Part shown: piece by piece, positions 4,980 through 8,435 of the stretch
Numbering within the stretch: position 1 is the stretch's first letter
How the letters are laid out: the number at the start of each line of letters is the position of its first letter
Assembly: GCA_036985935.1 (NCBI GenBank)
Contig: BTQP01000080.1
Coordinates: 1-8,435, forward strand
Source: JAMBLL01 sp036985935
GTDB lineage: Bacteria > Actinomycetota > Acidimicrobiia > Spongiisociales > UBA5794
Direction of reading: 5' to 3'
Length of the DNA stretch: 8,435 nucleotides
Notes under the pieces: generated by a model
The model's input: only the letters and a program-made list of their open reading frames with translations
Database searches by the model: none
Told to the model about the DNA's origin: nothing
Program-made: the position numbers and the translations under genes

Positions 4980-6605
4980 TTAGGCCGATCCAACCACAGA
5001 GGACCCGGGTACGTTCCGCGGCCAGTCCAGGACTGACGGGACCGCCGAGCCGGGACCGGACCCGGAGTCCTGGTCTCTCAGCCACTGCCGAATCGTCAGC
5101 TGTGCGAGCACGTCGTCTTCGTTGTACTGGAGCAGCCGTTCGCGCATACCGCCATCGCCTTGAACGAAACGTTCGAACCAGATCTCGGATTGGCGTCCGC
5201 CCGGGTCGTCGTCGCGCCATGAAAAGCCACTCAGAGGTGCGACCACTTTCAGGCTGTAGCCGTTCGGTGATACCAGGCTCTTTCGTGCCCAGTCGCAGAG
5301 ATCGACAGCGTTTTGTTCGAACCAGTCTTGCACGGACGCATATCCGGGAATGGACAGTTGATGGCGTTGGCCTGCCTCGGACAATGTCCGTTGCTCGTAG
5401 TCCGTCCAGTGGAGGACGAGCGACTGCGGCCGCGAAATCATCGCGAGTTTCTCGAACATTTCTTTGACAAGTTTTCGTTCGCCATCGTGGGTCCCTGTCC
5501 AGTCGGCGATCGGCTCGTACACGCTTGACCCGTCTCGAGTTGTGAGGAACCCTGCGAGGTAGATGGACCCCCGGTACGTTTCGATGTCGAAGTCGACTTC
5601 GATTTCGGCCGACGGTACATGAAGCAGTTCTTGCGCTGGCGTGAACCGGAGCAGCCTTTGTGCGGTTCGTGCTCTCGCCTGGAAGACGATTGAGGGGTTG
5701 CCGACACGTGGATCTCCAGGTTCGAGACCTGCGATCTGATCGATTCGTCGTATTCCGCTGGAGGCGAGTTCCCGTCGTTCCCCTGACGAGACGTTGGTGA
5801 GGAGTGTGATGTCGTTGACCGCAACGAGCTGACTTCGACAGAGGCCCTCCCAGTCGCACCGCGCGCACTGGCCCCGCTGCCAGGGTTGCTCGAGGGGAGT
5901 GTCCGGATGGAGCCTTCCGAAGGCTATTGCGTTGTCTGTACGCCGTCGATGAAACTGGTATTCCTCCCAAAGTGGGGACTCGCCGTCGCTGAGATCTACC
6001 CAGAGGCACACGTAGGGGTCCTCTGATCCGACAACGCCTGCAAGGGCTCGATCGGATGCGTATCCCGCTTCGAGTAGCAGGGATCGGTAGTGGGCGACTT
6101 GATAGAGATCCCGTCTGCGGTTACCGCGGAACTTTGCGGGTTCACCAGTTCCTGACTGGATTGACTCGAGACGTGCGACGGACGCCGGGATGCCGCTAGT
6201 GCCGAGGACCATGTGGTTCTTTATCTCGACAGGTGCGTATCCGTCGTCGAGCCTGACGAGGATGTCGGGGGCGCCCGCCGAGTATGTCTCGTCGGAAATG
6301 AACCGGCCGCCCACGATGATCGGGGCACCGTCGTCCATGGCGGCGAGGGTGGCATATGCCGCGGCCTCACCTATATCTGAGATGCGAACCAACCCGGGGT
6401 GGATGCTCTCGATACGAGAGAGGACTGAAGTTTCATGCTCGAACCCTCGTTCGATGTCCCGGATGCGGATATCGTCTTCGAACCGGGTCCCCGAAGTGAA
6501 CCGGTCATGATGGATCTTCGTGAGGCATCGCCCGATATCCGATCCGCCGAGGCGACGGACGGTTTCTTGGTCCGAGATGGTCTCTGTTTCGGTCATGTTC
6601 GTCAT
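4980..6605 (-). CDS. TM0106 family RecB-like Fe-S nuclease with RNase H-like exonuclease domain
   Basis: This is a putative cytoplasmic DNA-processing nuclease of the TM0106 family. From the ATG at 6605 it has 541 residues. The N-terminal half carries the PD-(D/E)XK nuclease core: E56, D114 ('GAPDILV'), E127-x-K129 ('PVEIKN') and the RecB-type QxxxY motif (Q169, Y173). Four Cys are placed as in Cas4/AddB 4Fe-4S nucleases: C27, then C247, C250 and C256 in 'GQCARCDWEGLC'. The C-terminal half is RNase H-like (DEDD exonuclease type): 'VDFDIET' (D340, E342), 'LHWTDYEQ', 'GYSLKVVAPLSGF' and 'YNEDDVLA' (494-501). All key residues of both domains are present. Some relatives also carry a C-terminal helicase; this one ends after the RNase H-like domain. 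A GTG at 6626 gives seven more residues and an ATG at 6596 three fewer; 6605 is preceded by AGGGA. Its biological role is not established; repair is a guess. Confidence 0.9.
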   Translation of the reverse strand: MTNMTETETISDQETVRRLGGSDIGRCLTKIHHDRFTSGTRFEDDIRIRDIERGFEHETSVLSRIESIHPGLVRISDIGEAAAYATLAAMDDGAPIIVGGRFISDETYSAGAPDILVRLDDGYAPVEIKNHMVLGTSGIPASVARLESIQSGTGEPAKFRGNRRRDLYQVAHYRSLLLEAGYASDRALAGVVGSEDPYVCLWVDLSDGESPLWEEYQFHRRRTDNAIAFGRLHPDTPLEQPWQRGQCARCDWEGLCRSQLVAVNDITLLTNVSSGERRELASSGIRRIDQIAGLEPGDPRVGNPSIVFQARARTAQRLLRFTPAQELLHVPSAEIEVDFDIETYRGSIYLAGFLTTRDGSSVYEPIADWTGTHDGERKLVKEMFEKLAMISRPQSLVLHWTDYEQRTLSEAGQRHQLSIPGYASVQDWFEQNAVDLCDWARKSLVSPNGYSLKVVAPLSGFSWRDDDPGGRQSEIWFERFVQGDGGMRERLLQYNEDDVLAQLTIRQWLRDQDSGSGPGSAVPSVLDWPRNVPGSSVVGSA

Positions 6606-6625
6606 TGTCCCAGTTCCCTGTGACA
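6606..6625. repeat. Imperfect inverted repeat abutting the TM0106-family start codon
   Basis: On the minus strand TGTCaCAG-GGAA-CTGgGACA ends directly before the ATG at 6605. The arms pair at seven of eight positions, and the loop GGAA fits a GNRA tetraloop. It contains the AGGGA that could serve as the ribosome binding site. It could be an RNA hairpin hiding that site or a repressor operator; it would be coding if the GTG at 6626 is the true start. Confidence 0.4.
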
Positions 6626-6650
6626 CGTGATCATGTTCGCAAGGACCCCC

Positions 6651-6683
6651 GGCTGTTTCCCAGGCAATGGCAGGGAAACAGCC
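6651..6683 (-). terminator. 11-bp perfect hairpin after the lipoprotein gene
   Basis: GGCTGTTTCCC and GGGAAACAGCC form a perfect 11-bp stem with an 11-base loop, starting eight bases beyond the TGA stop of the lipoprotein gene. Position and stem strength suit transcription termination between this gene and the nuclease gene, although no T-run follows. As the stem is symmetric it would form on either strand. Confidence 0.65.
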
Positions 6684-6691
6684 AGGAAATC

Positions 6692-7384
6692 TCAGGCGGA
6701 CGGTGCAGGCGTGTCGATCGTTGCTCCATCGAGTGGACCGAACGTCGTGCTGACCTTTGCGTTCGCAGTCGTATACGAGGCGCTGAGGAGCAAACCGTCC
6801 TTGATGAGGATCTCCAGCTCAACGGTCTCGTCGGATGTGAATAGTGAACCGTCGTAGGTTCCGACGATCGTGACACCGTCGTTGCTTGACCCGATCATGC
6901 TTATGGATGTCGGGGAAGCGAGAGCTGCCAGAGGTGGTTCAACGGGACCCGGTGCGTCCAGGTTCTGCCATTCCCCACCTTCGACCCGAATCCACGACGC
7001 CTCTGGTGTCGTTATGTAGCTTGCAGTGCCGTCGCCCGAAACGACTTCCATTTGGGCACTGGCATCGATGACAACGCCCGTAACCGAGACCGCTTCCTCG
7101 TCACCAACTTCTGCGACGGACTCGAACTGGTAACCCTCGCCGTAATTGTCGAGAGCGGCCGTCAGGAGCGCCCGAGGGTCCAGAGGTGTCGTTGACGTCG
7201 TGGTGGAAGCCGAATCGCCCGCCTCTGCCGCAACGGTTGTATCCGACGCCGACGCCGACGCCGTCTCATCGGTCGACGTGCACCCTGCGATAACCAGCAG
7301 CGTCGCTGCTGCGACGACGGCAAAGACGGCCCTCCGTGAGGAGGACCGCCTTTGTGGTGTCGATGAATCAGTCGTCGTCTTCAT
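6692..7384 (-). CDS. Predicted lipoprotein, LppX/LprG- or LolA-like fold suspected
   Basis: This 230-residue exported lipoprotein has unknown function. It has a long basic n-region ('PQRRSSSRRAV', 10-20), a hydrophobic core (21-33) and the lipobox 'VIAGC' with the lipidated Cys at 35. A Thr/Ser/Ala-rich spacer follows (36-68, including 'SASASASD' and 'TTTSTTP'), typical of a linker that lifts the domain off the membrane. The folded part (about 69-222) alternates short beta strands with phrases such as 'YITTPEASWIRVEGGEW' and 'LEILIKDGLLLSASYTT', reminiscent of LppX/LprAFG and LolA-like lipid-carrier folds. That is a resemblance, not a match I can verify. There is no start codon between the basic n-region and the lipobox, so the start must be an ATG inside the end of the poly-Asp gene: 7384 (chosen) or the adjacent 7387. 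The overlap is 17 bases and suggests coupled translation. The same frame is open further upstream only because the repeat reads as Thr/Met there. Confidence 0.8.
   Translation of the reverse strand: MKTTTDSSTPQRRSSSRRAVFAVVAAATLLVIAGCTSTDETASASASDTTVAAEAGDSASTTTSTTPLDPRALLTAALDNYGEGYQFESVAEVGDEEAVSVTGVVIDASAQMEVVSGDGTASYITTPEASWIRVEGGEWQNLDAPGPVEPPLAALASPTSISMIGSSNDGVTIVGTYDGSLFTSDETVELEILIKDGLLLSASYTTANAKVSTTFGPLDGATIDTPAPSA
7322..7353 (-). terminator. Strong terminator-like hairpin inside the lipoprotein 5' coding region
   Basis: On the minus strand the arms 7353-7340 and 7335-7322 pair at 12 of 14 positions around a 4-base loop (TCAC). The stem begins AAAGG and ends CTTT, the usual look of an actinobacterial terminator. 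It lies 14 bases after the stop codon of the poly-Asp gene, the expected place for its terminator, yet it encodes residues about 11-21 of the lipoprotein. It may act as an attenuator, with ribosomes starting on the lipoprotein frame opening the stem. Confidence 0.5.
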
Positions 7385-8435
7385 CATCGTCGTCATCGTC
7401 GTCATCGTCGTCGTCGTCATCCTTCTTCTTGTTGTGGTCGTCATCGTCGTCATCGTCTTCATCGTCGTCGTCATCATCGTGATCGTCATCATCGCACGAT
7501 GATGTCGTCTTGGACTTGACTTTGAGCTCGATCGTGCCGTGCTCGTCTTCGACCTCGACCTTGACGTAGGAGCGGTCGTCCTCGTCGTCCGTGATGCTGT
7601 CGAACTGGACCTTGAAACCGTCGTCTTCTGAGTCCACGTCCCACGTGTACCCATCCGCTGAGATTGGTCCGACGGTCACGTTGCCGTCTTCGTCCACGCT
7701 GTACTGCACCGATGCTGTGGTTCCGTTACACATCGTCCCGGTCCAGGTGTGCTCTCCGATGGCGTCTGTTCCTTCGAGCATCTGGACGTCCTTGCCCCTG
7801 AGCTCGATCTTCAGCTTGGCGCGAACACCCTCGTGATCGTCGTCATCTTCGTACTCGGTTTCGACCTCGATCTTCAGTTTCTTCGTGAAGCCGTTCATGG
7901 TGAACGTGACGGTCGCCTTTGACTCGTATTCCCACTCGTCATCGTGGTCGCCGTCATCGTCTGACTCTGTAGTCGGACCTGAAACTGTGTATTCGAGATC
8001 CGGCGCTGGCCTCACGACCAGAGGGTCTACGATCTTGAGATACGCGCCATCATCGTCGCCAACTTTCTCGATGTCGAACTCGACGACCGTGGGAGTGCCT
8101 GTCCCGAATATGTCCGCAGACCACGTCTGCGTACCGACAAATTGGTCGATGTTCGACGTCTTGATCTTTGCGGTGAGCTTCTGGCCCTCTGCTTTGACCT
8201 TTACAACGGTGCTTCCATCGTCCGCGCGCTCGAAGGTGACCTTGTGATCAGACGCATGGTCCGGCAAGACCGCACCGGCAGGGTCGATTGTGACGGTGTC
8301 GATGTTGCCGAATTCGGTAAGCGTGATACTGAGGTCAAGCGGCACACCGGGCATCGTGAGCGTCATGCCCCCTGTTTGCGCAATGGCCTCTGTTGTATTG
8401 GCCATGGCGATGCTTGGCAGCGCCCCTACCAGAAC
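7368..8435 (-). CDS. Exported beta-rich acidic protein with poly-Asp tail, 5'-truncated by the window edge
   Basis: I do not recognise the family. The ATG at 8405 is in frame, but the ten codons upstream read 'VLVGALPSIA' and continue as 'MANTTEA', which is the end of a signal peptide with an A-x-A cleavage site. The real start therefore lies beyond the right edge, and the protein is exported. Numbering from the Met at 8405, the mature part (about 4-300) is rich in alternating hydrophobic and charged strands ('STVVKVKAEGQKLTAKIKT', 'VRAKLKIELRGKDVQ', 'SYVKVEVEDEHGTIELKVK'). It looks like two related beta modules (about 14-130 and 160-300), each with a 'T-W-S/T' strand (94-96 and 220-222). Two acidic stretches (148-157 and 187-190) and a pair of Cys (226 and 304) are seen. 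The last 41 residues are 33 Asp plus a few Glu, His, Asn and one Lys triplet. Calcium binding or interaction with a cationic surface is possible. The lipoprotein gene overlaps its 3' end. Confidence 0.82.
   Translation of the reverse strand, partial: VLVGALPSIAMANTTEAIAQTGGMTLTMPGVPLDLSITLTEFGNIDTVTIDPAGAVLPDHASDHKVTFERADDGSTVVKVKAEGQKLTAKIKTSNIDQFVGTQTWSADIFGTGTPTVVEFDIEKVGDDDGAYLKIVDPLVVRPAPDLEYTVSGPTTESDDDGDHDDEWEYESKATVTFTMNGFTKKLKIEVETEYEDDDDHEGVRAKLKIELRGKDVQMLEGTDAIGEHTWTGTMCNGTTASVQYSVDEDGNVTVGPISADGYTWDVDSEDDGFKVQFDSITDDEDDRSYVKVEVEDEHGTIELKVKSKTTSSCDDDDHDDDDDDEDDDDDDDHNKKKDDDDDDDDDDDDDEDDD
7371..7493 (-). repeat. GAY-triplet repeat encoding the poly-Asp tail
   Basis: This is a nearly uninterrupted run of GAC/GAT codons, often as a 9-bp unit GATGACGAC, broken once by codons for His-Asn-Lys-Lys-Lys. 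It encodes residues 305-345 of the acidic protein. Because the unit is a triplet, slippage would lengthen or shorten the tail in frame. The complementary strand reads as Val/Ile codons and the shifted frame as Thr/Met codons, which creates long spurious open frames here. Confidence 0.9.

Noticed and set aside
4876..6009. 377-codon minus-strand open frame in another phase
   Set aside because: It is Arg-rich, has no recognisable motif and overlaps the TM0106 gene, whose catalytic residues of both domains are intact in their own frame.
7371..7493. CRISPR-like or tandem DNA array
   Set aside because: The repeat is a codon-level GAY run with no spacers of constant length; it is explained as an Asp-coding microsatellite.
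7146..7502. Plus-strand open frame with a Val/Ile-rich end that looks like a membrane helix
   Set aside because: It is the complement of the GAY repeat and lipoprotein gene: GTC/ATC codons appear because the other strand encodes Asp. The minus-strand genes have the signal peptide, lipobox and coherent composition.
7388..7654. Upstream extension of the lipoprotein frame, Thr/Met/Arg-rich
   Set aside because: It is the shifted reading of the poly-Asp repeat and adjoining acidic gene, with no protein-like features. Starting there would bury the lipoprotein signal sequence.

Overview
The window is GC-rich, dense bacterial DNA with seven protein genes. Six lie on the minus strand; only the partial gene at the left edge is on the plus strand. 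The gene set points to Actinomycetota, possibly Acidimicrobiia. The evidence is an LCP-family envelope protein with several membrane helices, a LemA/DUF2207 pair, a TM0106-type RecB-like nuclease, a small-lipoprotein fold, GC-rich codon use, and two starts that look leaderless with a TANNNT -10 box. The class-level assignment is inference. There are no rRNA, tRNA, CRISPR or transposase features.

Layout, left to right. (1) 1-380 (+) is the 3' part of a DUF2237 gene. (2) 416-658 (-) is a small Phd/YefM-like antitoxin with no toxin beside it. (3) 734-4835 (-) is an envelope block transcribed right to left: an LCP (LytR-CpsA-Psr) protein, then LemA, then a DUF2207 membrane protein whose ATG lies one base after the LemA stop (TGA-c-ATG). 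(4) 4980-6605 (-) is a TM0106-family protein: a Cas4/RecB-like Fe-S nuclease domain joined to an RNase H-like DEDD exonuclease domain. It is flanked by hairpins that probably mark transcript ends. (5) 6692-8435 (-) is a two-gene unit: an exported beta-rich protein ending in a 41-residue, almost pure Asp tail (its start lies beyond the right edge), and a lipoprotein whose start codon overlaps the end of that tail gene.

The most unusual parts are: an EF-hand/thrombospondin-3-like double DxDxDG loop inserted in the LCP catalytic domain; the poly-Asp exported protein overlapping a lipoprotein gene; and a strong terminator-like hairpin just after the poly-Asp stop codon that also lies inside the lipoprotein coding sequence. 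LCP, LemA, DUF2207, the lipoprotein and the poly-Asp protein all act at or outside the membrane, so most of the window is an envelope locus. Only the DUF2237 protein, the antitoxin and the nuclease are expected in the cytoplasm. No known defence or mobile system is evident. The poly-Asp/lipoprotein pair is the best candidate for something undescribed, but its function cannot be read from the sequence.
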